NCBI GenBank assembly: GCA_964491785.1
Contig: CAZBGS010000007.1
Coordinates: 69,086-133,085, forward strand
Length of the DNA: 64,000 bases
From: RZZS01 sp964491785
Lineage (GTDB): Bacteria > Pseudomonadota > Alphaproteobacteria > Micavibrionales > Micavibrionaceae
Direction: 5' to 3'
Under the pieces are notes generated by a model. It was given only the letters and a program-made list of their open reading frames with translations, was not told the origin of the DNA and ran no database searches. The translations under genes and the position numbers were made by a program. Positions 1-8,873 of this stretch are shown in pieces (the first letter of the stretch is position 1; each line of letters begins with the position of its first letter).

Positions 1-1167
1 ATCGTCGACGCTGAAAAAGGGTTCATTGTCACCAACAGCCACGTCGTCAAGGACGCCGAGGAAGTGCGCGTTACATTCCATGACGACGTCACGCTCAAGG
101 CGGAAGTCATCGGCCGCGATGAAAAAACCGACCTCGCCCTCCTAAAGGTTGAGACGGACAAGAAACTCAAGGCCGTTAAATTTGGCGATAGCAACAATCT
201 TCGGGTTGGCGACTGGGTCGTGGCCATTGGCAATCCCTTCGGACTTGGCGGCACTGTAACCGCGGGCATTATCTCTGCCCGCCAGAGAGATATTAACGCT
301 GGCCCCTACGATGATTTTCTTCAGACCGACGCCTCAATTAACCGCGGCAACTCAGGCGGGCCAATGTTTAACCTTGAAGGAAAAGTAATAGGAATTAATA
401 CAGCCATCTTTTCTCCTTCGGGAGGATCAGTCGGGATCGGCTTCGCTATTCCTTCCGACCTAGCCAGGCCGGTTATAGATCAGCTGATGGAATTTGGCCG
501 CACGCGCAGGGGCTGGCTTGGCGTCCGCATCCAGAGCGTGACCGAGGAAATCGCCGATTCGCTCGGCCTTGAAAAAACCCGTGGCGCTCTCGTGGCAAGC
601 GTAACGCCTGGCGGGCCGGCCGCCGCCGCAGGTATTCAGCCAGGCGATATCATCCTTGAATTCGCCGGTCAGGAAATCAACGAAATGCGCGGATTGCCCC
701 GGATAGTCGCCGGAACTTCGATCAATGAAACAGCAAAGATTTTACTTTGGCGGGACGGAAAAAAGATGACCGTCGACGTAAAGGTGGGCGAACTTGAAAA
801 GGCAGAGGAGGAAGGTCTTCTCGCCTCAGGAAGCCCTGACGAACCGGTTCTGGCAGAAATGGCCATAGAGCCTGTCGGTTTGTCAGTAGTCCCTCTGAGC
901 GAAGAAAACCGCAAGGAATTCCGCATTCCTGCCGATGTCGAGGGTGTTCTGGTCAGGAGGGTCGATAATCTATCCGAAGCGGCTAAAAAAGGCTTGATGC
1001 CGGGCGATGTCATCGTCGAGGTCAACCAGCAACAGGTAAGCACGCCGGAAGAAGTCCGCGACTTCATTCAGAAAGCCATCAAGGCAGGGCGCACTTCCGT
1101 GCTGTTGCTGGTAAACCGCGAAGGCGATGTCCGCTTTGTGGCCTTGCGCCTTAATGGCAAAAAATAA
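1..1167 (+). CDS. HtrA/DegP-type periplasmic serine protease, N-terminus cut by window edge
   Basis: This is the C-terminal 388 codons of a Do-family (trypsin-like) serine protease that degrades or refolds damaged envelope proteins. The reading frame is open from base 1. The catalytic triad is visible: His in TNSHVV (about fragment residue 14), Asp in KTDLALL (about 44) and Ser in GNSGGP (about 118). Two PDZ domains follow, at roughly 150-240 and 275-385, as in DegP/DegQ/MucD. The signal peptide would lie outside the window. The stop codon lies 14 bases beyond the likely miaA start, so the two genes overlap. The family is certain; whether it is DegP, DegQ or MucD cannot be decided from the fragment. 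Confidence 0.95.
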   Translation: MVDAEKGFIVTNSHVVKDAEEVRVTFHDDVTLKAEVIGRDEKTDLALLKVETDKKLKAVKFGDSNNLRVGDWVVAIGNPFGLGGTVTAGIISARQRDINAGPYDDFLQTDASINRGNSGGPMFNLEGKVIGINTAIFSPSGGSVGIGFAIPSDLARPVIDQLMEFGRTRRGWLGVRIQSVTEEIADSLGLEKTRGALVASVTPGGPAAAAGIQPGDIILEFAGQEINEMRGLPRIVAGTSINETAKILLWRDGKKMTVDVKVGELEKAEEEGLLASGSPDEPVLAEMAIEPVGLSVVPLSEENRKEFRIPADVEGVLVRRVDNLSEAAKKGLMPGDVIVEVNQQQVSTPEEVRDFIQKAIKAGRTSVLLLVNREGDVRFVALRLNGKK

Positions 1168-2041
1168 CGACCGGGACAAATCGCAAGTTCTAATCATTGC
1201 CGGGCCTACTGCCAGCGGTAAGTCCGGCAAAGCTTTATCATTGGCCTCTAAACGCCGCGCAGTTATCATCAATGCCGACTCGATGCAGGTTTATGACGCC
1301 CTGCCGATCCTAACCGCATGTCCCGATGTGCGCGACCTTGCCGCTGCACCGCATCGTCTCTACCGCTTTCTTGAGCCCTCCGCAAGCTGCACCGCCGTTC
1401 TCTGGAGGGAAAAGGCGCTTCATGAAATCGAGGTCGCGCTTGAAAACGATTGCCTTCCAATAATAGTCGGCGGCACAGGCTTTTACCTCAAAGTCCTGAT
1501 CGAAGGCCTTTCCCCTGTCCCGCCGGTTCCAAAAGACATCAGGGAAGAAGCTATCCGTCTTCAGCGACAGCTTGGCAATCCGGCATTCCACGAAGCCTTG
1601 GAGCAACGTGATGCAAGCATGGCTTCCCGACTCCATCCCAACGATACCCATCGCCTTATCCGTGCCTGGGAGGTTCTGGAAGCTACCGGCTTGAGCCTCG
1701 CCCACTGGCAGGAATTGCCCAAAGAAAGTCCTCCGTCCCGCCTTTCCTTCAGCATCGAAAAAATCATTCCAGATCGCGAGCAACTTCACTCGAACATCGA
1801 GAATCGCTTTGGTGCCATGCTCAAAGGCGGCGCTCTTGAGGAAGTAAAGGATTTAATGATGAAAATTTCTTCCTGTCAGGTTCCCGAAAATGCCGCGATC
1901 ACCGCCGCCCTGGGCTACAGGCAGCTGGCCTCATATCTCAAGGGAGAACTTTCACTGAAAGAAGCAACGCAACTTGCCATAACCGAAACCCGCCAGTACG
2001 CCAAACGGCAGATCACCTGGCTCAAGACCCAGCTGCCCTGA
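1154..2041 (+). CDS. miaA: tRNA dimethylallyltransferase
   Basis: MiaA transfers a dimethylallyl group to N6 of A37 in tRNAs that read UNN codons. The P-loop GPTASGKS lies near the N-terminus and is followed by the DSMQVYD motif and by GGTGFY, all typical of the family. The length of about 295 residues is slightly short but normal. I chose the ATG at 1154 (MAKNNDRDKS) because the upstream in-frame start at 1127 only adds residues that overlap the protease gene. The 3' end overlaps the convergent asnB gene by 20 bases. Confidence 0.95.
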   Translation: MAKNNDRDKSQVLIIAGPTASGKSGKALSLASKRRAVIINADSMQVYDALPILTACPDVRDLAAAPHRLYRFLEPSASCTAVLWREKALHEIEVALENDCLPIIVGGTGFYLKVLIEGLSPVPPVPKDIREEAIRLQRQLGNPAFHEALEQRDASMASRLHPNDTHRLIRAWEVLEATGLSLAHWQELPKESPPSRLSFSIEKIIPDREQLHSNIENRFGAMLKGGALEEVKDLMMKISSCQVPENAAITAALGYRQLASYLKGELSLKEATQLAITETRQYAKRQITWLKTQLP

Positions 2042-3974
2042 GCCATTTTGCCTGCCATGCCTGAAAACAAAGCACTGACCACAGCCTGGTTGCATTGTTT
2101 CCGGAACCTTGCTGATGGGCGTTCCACATCTCTCTGACCGGCGCAGGATTTAAATACCCGCCGCCTTCCAGACGCTCTGCGGATAAAAGATCTTCGGCCC
2201 ATTCTCTTAGCCCTCCGCGCAGCCATTCCCCGACCGGCATGGCGAATCCCTGCTTTGGCCTTTCGAACATATCCCCCGGCAAGTGCCGCCCCAGAACCTG
2301 ACGAAGCAGCCATTTTCCTTTGCCATCCCTGATCTTCATGCTCTCCGGCAAAGTCCACGTATATTCGTACATCCGCTGATCCAGCAGCGGAGCCCGTGCC
2401 TCAAGCGAAGCCGCCATGCTGGCGCGATCCACTTTTACAAGTATATCGTTCGGCAGATACGACAGCGCGTCCCCGGCCATCATCTTCTCGGCAAATGTAA
2501 GAGCGACTCTTGTCTGCCGGTCGTATTCGAACAACTGTATGCCCGGTTCGCTTCCGCCGATTACGACCTCCTGAGGATTGGCCCAGTGACTGAGCAACCT
2601 GCGGTAAATTTCTTCCGTACTGCCAAGCGGCAAAATGTCCGCAATCTTGTGAAGACGGTCTCCGGCCTGGGGATGGCCTTTTGCGATGCTATCCCATCTC
2701 GATGGCGGCAGCGCCTTGATTCTCCCGGCAAGCCAGACCCTTAACGAAAGCGGAATAATTCTGGTTTTTGCCCAGATGGCTGGCGCTGTAAAGTGGCGGT
2801 TGTATCCGCCGAACAGCTCGTCACCTCCGTCCCCCGACAATGCTACCGTTACCTCTTTGCGCGCATATCTGGCAACGAGCAGTGTGGGTATCGCGGAAAT
2901 ATCGGCGAAAGGCTCGTCATAAATATCCGGAAGCTCCCGGACAACTTCCATGGCCTCACTCGCGGTTAAATACAGCTCGTGATGATCGGTGCCGAGATGA
3001 GAGGCGATCTCACGCGCATGGCTGGCCTCGTCAAATCCGGCCTCCCGAAAGCCCACCGTATAAGTTTTGATCGGCTGTCTTGCCTCGCGCTGCATCAGAG
3101 CGACGACAAGGCTGCTGTCTATCCCTCCGGAAAGAAAGGCTCCGATAGGCACGTCCGATACCATCCTATCTCGGACGCATCGCGAAAGAAGTTCTTCAAG
3201 CTCTTCGATAGCCTGCGCGTCAGTGATATCGGGCGGATTGACTCTGGCTTCCTCAATCTTCCGGGCATGATGCCAGTACGACTCCATGCGAAGCGAGAGA
3301 TCTTCACCGGCATTGAGAGCTTCCGCTCTCACCGCCATCCTGCATCCGGCAGGCACTGTCCAGCATTTCTCGTAAATGCAATGAGGAGCCGGAATGCTTG
3401 CATAGCGCATGAATAGCTGCAGGGAAGACCGGTTAACCTCAGCCTCGAAAGCGGGATGCCTCATAAACGCCTTAAGCTCCGAAGCGAAAACCAGACAGCT
3501 CCCGGCCCAGCCGACATAAAGCGGCTTCTTGCCGAGCCTGTCGCGGATAAGGTGAAGCACGCGATCCCTGCCATCCCAGACCGCCATGGCGAACATACCG
3601 TTAAATTTTTGCAGGGCATGATTAAGGCCCCATTGCTCGGCAGCGGCTAGAATAACCTCCGTATCTGATCTTCCCCTGAATATGTGCCCGAGATCGACAA
3701 GCTCCCTGTAAAGCTCAAGGAAGTTGTAAATTTCTCCGTTGAAGGAAATAACGTATCTGCCGCTTGCCGAAACCATCGGCTGGCGGCCTTCCGGGGACAG
3801 GTCGATAATCGACAGCCTCCTGTGCGATAGTGCAATTCCGGTCTTACTATCGACCCAGAGTCCGGAATCGTCCGGGCCGCGATGCTGCATCGCGTCTGCC
3901 ATCGACTTTGCGATTGCCGAAAGATTATCCTTCGATCGCGTCTTTAGCTGATAGAGTCCGGCAATGCCGCACAT
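2022..3974 (-). CDS. asnB: Asparagine synthetase (glutamine-hydrolysing)
   Basis: This 650-residue protein begins MCGIAGLYQL, so Cys2 is the N-terminal nucleophile of a class II glutamine amidotransferase domain (about residues 2-210). The ATP-binding synthetase domain follows, with its PP-loop motif SGGIDSS at about 284. It would make asparagine from aspartate, glutamine and ATP. Homologues of this length also occur in polysaccharide gene clusters as amidotransferases that modify sugars, but no such cluster is adjacent here. It converges on miaA with a 20-base overlap at the 3' ends. Confidence 0.92.
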   Translation of the reverse strand: MCGIAGLYQLKTRSKDNLSAIAKSMADAMQHRGPDDSGLWVDSKTGIALSHRRLSIIDLSPEGRQPMVSASGRYVISFNGEIYNFLELYRELVDLGHIFRGRSDTEVILAAAEQWGLNHALQKFNGMFAMAVWDGRDRVLHLIRDRLGKKPLYVGWAGSCLVFASELKAFMRHPAFEAEVNRSSLQLFMRYASIPAPHCIYEKCWTVPAGCRMAVRAEALNAGEDLSLRMESYWHHARKIEEARVNPPDITDAQAIEELEELLSRCVRDRMVSDVPIGAFLSGGIDSSLVVALMQREARQPIKTYTVGFREAGFDEASHAREIASHLGTDHHELYLTASEAMEVVRELPDIYDEPFADISAIPTLLVARYARKEVTVALSGDGGDELFGGYNRHFTAPAIWAKTRIIPLSLRVWLAGRIKALPPSRWDSIAKGHPQAGDRLHKIADILPLGSTEEIYRRLLSHWANPQEVVIGGSEPGIQLFEYDRQTRVALTFAEKMMAGDALSYLPNDILVKVDRASMAASLEARAPLLDQRMYEYTWTLPESMKIRDGKGKWLLRQVLGRHLPGDMFERPKQGFAMPVGEWLRGGLREWAEDLLSAERLEGGGYLNPAPVREMWNAHQQGSGNNATRLWSVLCFQAWQAKWLRAAGS

Positions 3975-4058
3975 AAAAAACTCCCATACAATTTTTCTTT
4001 ATCAAATCTGGAAAGCCAGTATAAGTATTCGTAGTTTTAACAGCGCGCACAAAGCAAC

Positions 4059-4685
4059 GTGAATATAGATCTTTTGTTAACAAGTAAAGGCGAAGCCGGA
4101 CTTATTTGCGACGAGCCCTTCCGCGATCCTGTGCTGGCAATCCTTTTTGATCTTACCGAAAGGCATCTTTTCGTTGAAATGGAAGACCATAGAAGCATGC
4201 GCCTGAACATTACCGTGAATGACGAATACACCCAGGATCTTACCTCCGCAGGAATAATAGAAATTGGCGTTCTAATGAATCGTCAGATAATCGAAAGCCT
4301 CCAGGTTCCGATTATCGCCACGCATCAGGAAGCCCCTATGCCGCCGCTGGAAAGCCTGCCTTACAGAACCAACTCGGTTCTGCTTTTTGAAAATTTCGTT
4401 CGCAGCTGCATCTCGGGCCAACCAGTTCACCGCGAGAATCTCGCCAACGAGGCTTCGCTGTGCGCACTGTTGGACGCAACTCAGCTGGTAGCTCCGCAAT
4501 ACGCTCCGAAGCTTGTACATCAAAGACGCCTGGAAGCCGCTCCCCAGGGCCCGTCGTTCAGCCAGTTTCCCACGCCTGCGCAATTCTATGGCCCCGGAGG
4601 CGGGGGAATAAAGGGGGTTCCACATCCCCGTCGCCGAAAACCTTCATATCATGATCGAGGCACCGGCGAACAGGAGGATGAATAA
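4059..4685 (+). CDS. Unknown protein, 208 aa
   Basis: I do not recognise this gene. It starts with GTG at 4059. The N-terminal ~150 residues look like a compact alpha/beta domain without membrane segments or cysteine motifs. The C-terminal ~50 residues are rich in Pro, Gly and charged residues (FYGPGGGG, HPRRRKP, GEQEDE) and probably disordered. It is divergent from asnB and followed 70 bases later by dps. The soluble, coding-like composition supports a real gene. No function is proposed. Confidence 0.7.
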   Translation: MNIDLLLTSKGEAGLICDEPFRDPVLAILFDLTERHLFVEMEDHRSMRLNITVNDEYTQDLTSAGIIEIGVLMNRQIIESLQVPIIATHQEAPMPPLESLPYRTNSVLLFENFVRSCISGQPVHRENLANEASLCALLDATQLVAPQYAPKLVHQRRLEAAPQGPSFSQFPTPAQFYGPGGGGIKGVPHPRRRKPSYHDRGTGEQEDE

Positions 4686-4693
4686 TTGCCGCA

Positions 4694-4699
4694 TTGACA
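4694..4699 (+). promoter_or_regulatory. Possible -35 element upstream of dps
   Basis: A perfect TTGACA lies 57 bases before the dps start codon, in the short gap after the preceding gene. No equally good -10 box is seen at 16-18 bases (only weak TACTTC-like matches), so the promoter is tentative. The ribosome binding site AAAGGAG is clear just before the dps ATG. Confidence 0.3.
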
Positions 4700-4756
4700 T
4701 TATAAACTGGTAGATTACTTCTGTTTTTATAAGCACTTAAGCAAAGGAGATAGAAA

Positions 4757-5227
4757 ATGAGTCAGCCCTATATGGAAGGCGATAAGAACAAGGATGTAGT
4801 GGAAGGACTGACCAGAGTACTGGCGGATACTTTTATCCTGTACTTCAAAACCCATGCCTATCACTGGAATGTTACCGGCATCCAGTTCAAGGCATTGCAT
4901 GAGCTTTTTGAGATCCAGTATACTGAACTCTGGAACGCCGTCGATGTGATCGCCGAAAGAATACGCTCTTTAGGAGAATACGCGCCGGTAAACCTGAAAG
5001 AAATCCAATCCAGAACAACTCTGGCCGAGGAGCAGCAGCGTCCCGGAGCGGTGGAGATGCTGAAAAAGCTGGCAAAAGACAATCGCTCGATTGTGGATTC
5101 GATTTACCCCGCACTCCGCGCAGCCCAGGAATCAGGCGACGAGGCCACGACTGATCTTCTGATCGAACGCGTTCAGATCCATGAGAAAACCGCATGGATG
5201 CTGGAGGCAATGGCCGCAGGAAATTGA
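4757..5227 (+). CDS. dps: Dps-family ferritin-like protein
   Basis: Dps proteins form 12-subunit shells that oxidise and store iron and can bind DNA under starvation or oxidative stress. The 156-residue length fits. The conserved intersubunit ferroxidase His is in AYHWNV (about residue 36), and the acidic partners lie in the following helix (HELFEIQYTELWNAVDVIAERI). A strong AAAGGAG lies seven bases before the ATG. The Lys-rich DNA-binding tail of E. coli Dps is not evident (start MSQPYMEGDKNKD), so it may act mainly as an iron/peroxide detoxifier. A hairpin terminator follows. Confidence 0.92.
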   Translation: MSQPYMEGDKNKDVVEGLTRVLADTFILYFKTHAYHWNVTGIQFKALHELFEIQYTELWNAVDVIAERIRSLGEYAPVNLKEIQSRTTLAEEQQRPGAVEMLKKLAKDNRSIVDSIYPALRAAQESGDEATTDLLIERVQIHEKTAWMLEAMAAGN

Positions 5228-5239
5228 ACAAATTTAAAG

Positions 5240-5284
5240 ATAAGGGGTCAGCAGAGATTAAGATGGCCCCTTATTATATTTTCG
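5240..5284. terminator. Bidirectional terminator between dps and the convergent unknown gene
   Basis: ATAAGGGG (5240-5247) pairs perfectly with CCCCTTAT (5267-5274), giving an 8-bp stem with a 19-base loop followed by TATATTTT. It lies between two convergent genes; the stop of the minus-strand gene (5248) sits inside the loop. Confidence 0.55.
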
Positions 5285-5958
5285 CTCTGGACGATATCTA
5301 TTACCTGAGAGAAATCGAGCGAGTTTAAAATCTCGTCAATCTCTTCTTTAAATCCTGCCATTTTGAGCCCGTAGCGAGCATCATGAGCGCAGAAAACTCT
5401 TGTCTTCTGCTCATTATCGAATCTTTTGACCATATCGAATACCTGCCTGCCCTCACCGCAGAAGCACAAAGCCCAGACGGCATCGTCAATGCTTAGTATA
5501 TCAGCCTGACGGGATACCGGCATCGTACGGATGAGATCTACCACCGTTTCGGCCTGATGATTGAGGCACAAGGATCTTACCGTATCTTTTGCGGAAAGGA
5601 CTCTGAATCTGTCCGCTTCATCCATTAATATAATGGCTTTGATTAACAATTCCGGGGCAACGCTTTTATGATTATTAAAATCAGTGAGAATTCGAAAATT
5701 CATTGAATTTGTGAGATCAGGGAAGTGCTTACCGTTCCCGTTCCCGTTCCCGTTTGTATTCTCCTTCATCTTTCCCAGTATCGCCCTGCAGGTTCGCAAA
5801 CTGGAGCAAACCCAGTCAACCAGATTGGGCTCTTCCGGAATCTTCAATTTTTTTGAGGCTAATAGCTGGAATTTTTGTTTGATTGACAACGATGGACTTA
5901 TTTGCGGCCTGATCCTGCTTTCATAGCAGGCAACGCCCGGATGATCGTCTGTCTCCAT
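5248..5958 (-). CDS. Unknown protein with helical repeats and an Asn-Gly tract, 236 aa
   Basis: I do not recognise this gene. The ATG at 5958 is preceded by AAAGG at a good distance. The first ~70 residues lead into a low-complexity stretch of four Asn-Gly pairs (about residues 70-78), encoded by a short near-perfect hexamer repeat (ttcccg on the plus strand, 5733-5755). The rest consists of degenerate helical repeats of about 33-37 residues; each contains a line such as LSAKDTVRSLCL, LSIDDAVWALCF or FCAHDARYGLKM. The pattern suggests an alpha-solenoid scaffold. No signal peptide is seen. The hexamer tract could vary in length by slippage. Confidence 0.7.
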   Translation of the reverse strand: METDDHPGVACYESRIRPQISPSLSIKQKFQLLASKKLKIPEEPNLVDWVCSSLRTCRAILGKMKENTNGNGNGNGKHFPDLTNSMNFRILTDFNNHKSVAPELLIKAIILMDEADRFRVLSAKDTVRSLCLNHQAETVVDLIRTMPVSRQADILSIDDAVWALCFCGEGRQVFDMVKRFDNEQKTRVFCAHDARYGLKMAGFKEEIDEILNSLDFSQVIDIVQSENIIRGHLNLC

Positions 5959-6046
5959 AGCGAAAACCTTTCTTTCAACCTGTTCAAAATTTTTTTATTT
6001 CTTATTAGTAACCTTTTCAGAAAGCAATTCAAGAAAAGAGGAAAAT

Positions 6047-7207
6047 TCATAACAAAATCATGCGTATAATCTCATCGAGCATTGTCATGCCGCTTGCGGT
6101 AGCCTTGATTGCATTATCGCTCTTTTCGAGAAACCCCTCTCTTTCAAGGTAATTAATTTTTTCCGCGGACAGTATTTTCTGCCATGGACAGCCCGCTTCT
6201 TCTTCAATTCGCTTTAAGGGAAGGCCTTCGGCAAGCCTTAGGCCCATAAGCACCGCCTCGGCAGCCCTCTCCTTTGGAGAAACCACAAGGTAGCCGTCCG
6301 CGCCGTAATTACCGGACAGAGCTGTTCCGAGCCAGGCACCGGGAGCTCGCGCCCCGCATGTGGCAACCTTGTTTCCATCAACGGTAAGGCGTCCATGAGC
6401 CCCGGGGCCGATACCGATATAATCCTGATAGCGCCAGCAATTGAGATTATGAATGCTTTCATTCCCTGGCGAGGCATAATTGGAAACTTCATAAGCAAAT
6501 AACCCTGAACCTCCTGCAATCATCGTGGTTACTTCAAACATTCTCGCTGCCGTTTCCTCATCGGGAAGAGTAAATTCGCCGCGAACATAACGATTATGAA
6601 AGGTCGTTCCTGGCTCGATTGTGAGCTGGTACAGGGAAATATGCCCGCCTGCCAGCCTCAAGGCTTGCGAAAGCTCTTCCGACCAGACGTCGACTGTCTG
6701 CGAAGGGCGCGCGTAAATGAGGTCGAAACTGAAGCGGTCGAACACTTCCGCCGCCATGCCCAAAGCTTCCACCGCTTCGGCGGCGCTATGTCTGCGCCCG
6801 AGAAACCTCAGATCCTCATCCTTCAGCGACTGGATGCCAATCGATAACCTGTTAACTCCCGCATTGCGAAACCCGCGAAATTTGCCGATCTCGGCAGAAG
6901 TCGGATTTGCTTCTATCGTAATTTCTAAATTTTTATCAAAGCCCCAGTGTTTGCCCGCTTCAGTTATTATCTCCGCGACCATCCCTGCCGGCATCAGCGA
7001 AGGCGTGCCTCCCCCGAAATAAATCGAGGTTAGCCTACGTCCCGAAGTCAACGAGGCATAATAGCGGATCTCCGAAATATAGGCCTCCTGCCATTGCCCG
7101 AAATCAGCATCCTTGAAGACATATGAATTGAAATCGCAGTAAGGGCACTTCGAAAGGCAGAAAGGCCAGTGCACATACAGGGCAACGCTGTTCCTGTGCG
7201 CGTTCAT
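6047..7207 (-). CDS. hemW: HemW-like radical SAM protein (coproporphyrinogen III oxidase-like)
   Basis: HemW is a radical SAM, heme-binding protein thought to deliver heme to respiratory enzymes; it is often mis-annotated as oxygen-independent HemN. The CxxxCxxC cluster motif is CLSKCPYC at about residues 17-24, preceded by ALYVHWPF. The GGGTPS motif follows at about 65. The length of 386 residues fits HemW rather than the longer HemN (about 450). It is the last gene of rph-rdgB-mscS-hemW and starts within the mscS stop region (4-base overlap), an arrangement common in Alphaproteobacteria. Confidence 0.92.
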   Translation of the reverse strand: MNAHRNSVALYVHWPFCLSKCPYCDFNSYVFKDADFGQWQEAYISEIRYYASLTSGRRLTSIYFGGGTPSLMPAGMVAEIITEAGKHWGFDKNLEITIEANPTSAEIGKFRGFRNAGVNRLSIGIQSLKDEDLRFLGRRHSAAEAVEALGMAAEVFDRFSFDLIYARPSQTVDVWSEELSQALRLAGGHISLYQLTIEPGTTFHNRYVRGEFTLPDEETAARMFEVTTMIAGGSGLFAYEVSNYASPGNESIHNLNCWRYQDYIGIGPGAHGRLTVDGNKVATCGARAPGAWLGTALSGNYGADGYLVVSPKERAAEAVLMGLRLAEGLPLKRIEEEAGCPWQKILSAEKINYLEREGFLEKSDNAIKATASGMTMLDEIIRMILL

Positions 7208-8283
7208 TCCTTCCCGTCACCACCGATCATCTCCGCCCTTATCCTGGGTAGCGACCGCGGATAGTTCTTTTGCAGGAATTCAATCAGTTTCTCGCGGCAC
7301 ATGCATCTCAGATCCCATGCCGAGGGAGAATCCGAAGCGCTTACCAGAGCCCTCACCGTCATCGTTTTTTCGCTGGTCTCGGTAACCTGAACGACGTTCA
7401 CCTTGCCGTCCCACAATTCCTTCGCCTCGTTGTTCAGAATGCGGGTAAGCTCGTCCCTGAGCGGCTGAAGCGGCGTCGTATAATCGAGATACAAAACTAC
7501 CGTACCAAGAATATCCGCCGTCCTGCGCGTCCAGTTCTGGAACGGCTTTTCCACAAAATACGAGATCGGCAGCACCAGCCGCCGCTGATCCCAGATCTTT
7601 ACTACGACATAGGTTAGGTTGATCTCCTCGATCCATCCCCATTCGCCTTCGACCACTACCGCGTCGTCGAGCCTGATAGGCTGGGTTATCGCTATCTGCA
7701 GTCCGGTGAAGAAATTGCCTATCGTCTTCTGCGCCGCCAGACCGAGCACGATACCGGCAAGACCGGCGGAGGCCAACAGAGAAACCCCGATCGACCTGAT
7801 TTCCTTGAAAGTCATAAGCGCCACGGAAAGCGTGATCAGAATGATAATCGCCCCGGCCAGCCTTCTGATGACCTTGACCTGGGTATGCATCTGTCTTGCC
7901 TGAAGATTGTTCTTTACCTCGACCTTGTAGCGTTTGAGAAAAATATCGGAGGTAAGATTAACCGCCCGCATCGCCGCCCAGCCGAACAGCGCGATGATCG
8001 CTATCGAATAAAAATTATCAAACCAGGGCTGGTCGTCGAGATTGAAAGGCAGATCGCGCAACAAAATATACATCGCTGTCAGGATCATAAAAACCTGAAG
8101 CGGTGAATTGAATTTCCTGAAAACCACGATCAGAAAATTGTCTTTCTCTTTTTTCGTTTTTTTAAGAAGAATATTCTTAATCACATAAAAAGTGACCATC
8201 AGCGCGAATATAGCGCCGACAAGCAGGGCGTCCGGCACGCCGAAGCTCTCGATGAATTGATCCCAGTTGAATATTTCCATCAT
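7204..8283 (-). CDS. MscS-family small-conductance mechanosensitive channel
   Basis: This 359-residue inner-membrane protein would open under membrane tension to release solutes. Hydrophobic segments lie at about 16-38, 55-72 and 85-105, followed by the pore-lining region ALMTFK...LLASAGLAGIVLGLAAQKTIGNFF. The MscS beta domain has the typical ITQPIRLDDAVVVEGEWGWIEE stretch. It shares a 4-base ATGA overlap with rdgB upstream and one with hemW downstream, so it is translated within the rph operon. Finding a channel gene between rdgB and hemW is less usual. Confidence 0.9.
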   Translation of the reverse strand: MMEIFNWDQFIESFGVPDALLVGAIFALMVTFYVIKNILLKKTKKEKDNFLIVVFRKFNSPLQVFMILTAMYILLRDLPFNLDDQPWFDNFYSIAIIALFGWAAMRAVNLTSDIFLKRYKVEVKNNLQARQMHTQVKVIRRLAGAIIILITLSVALMTFKEIRSIGVSLLASAGLAGIVLGLAAQKTIGNFFTGLQIAITQPIRLDDAVVVEGEWGWIEEINLTYVVVKIWDQRRLVLPISYFVEKPFQNWTRRTADILGTVVLYLDYTTPLQPLRDELTRILNNEAKELWDGKVNVVQVTETSEKTMTVRALVSASDSPSAWDLRCMCREKLIEFLQKNYPRSLPRIRAEMIGGDGKE

Positions 8284-8873
8284 CCCTCCCGGGCTAGATA
8301 ACCGTTAACAAGCTTCTCAAAAGCCCTTGAGCGGTGGCTCATGGAGTTCTTTTTTTCCGCATCCATTTCTGCAAAAGTCTCCACCTCGCCAACCGGAACA
8401 AAGAAAGGGTCATAACCAAACCCTTTCTCCCCTCTTGGCGGCCAGCACAGGTTTCCATCAATTCTGCCCTCGAATGTTTTGTGACTCCCGTCCGGCCAGG
8501 CAAGCGCCAGTACGCAGACGAAATACGCCATCCGCTTTTCGTCGTTGACGAGCAGATCGTTGATCTTGTCCATTGCCCTGGCGAAATTCTTATCCGGCCC
8601 CGCCCATCTGGCAGAATACACTCCCGGAGCGCCGTCTAGCGCCGTAACGCACAAGCCGCTGTCGTCTGCAAGCGCTGGTTTTCCCGTGGCTTTCGCCGCA
8701 GCCACAGCCTTGATCACCGCGTTCTCGGTAAAAGTCTCTCCGGTTTCCTCAGGCTCCTCAAGCCCGAAATCGGAAGCCGCCGAAAAATTTTTTACATAGG
8801 GCGCGAGAAGTTCGGCGATTTCTTTTGCCTTGCCCTTGTTATGGGTGGCCACGACCAGATGCGCGATGCTCAT
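8280..8873 (-). CDS. rdgB: RdgB/HAM1 non-canonical purine NTP pyrophosphatase
   Basis: This enzyme removes dITP, dXTP and XTP from the nucleotide pool. The N-terminus MSIAHLVVATHNKGKAKEI contains the family signature (T/S)xNxxK. The motifs ETGETFTENAVIKA, ADDSGLCVTALDGAPGVYSARWAG and GFGYDPFF are all present. I chose the ATG at 8873 because it overlaps the rph stop as ATGA and gives the usual ~197 residues; an upstream in-frame start would add 16 residues inside rph. Confidence 0.95.
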   Translation of the reverse strand: MSIAHLVVATHNKGKAKEIAELLAPYVKNFSAASDFGLEEPEETGETFTENAVIKAVAAAKATGKPALADDSGLCVTALDGAPGVYSARWAGPDKNFARAMDKINDLLVNDEKRMAYFVCVLALAWPDGSHKTFEGRIDGNLCWPPRGEKGFGYDPFFVPVGEVETFAEMDAEKKNSMSHRSRAFEKLVNGYLAREG

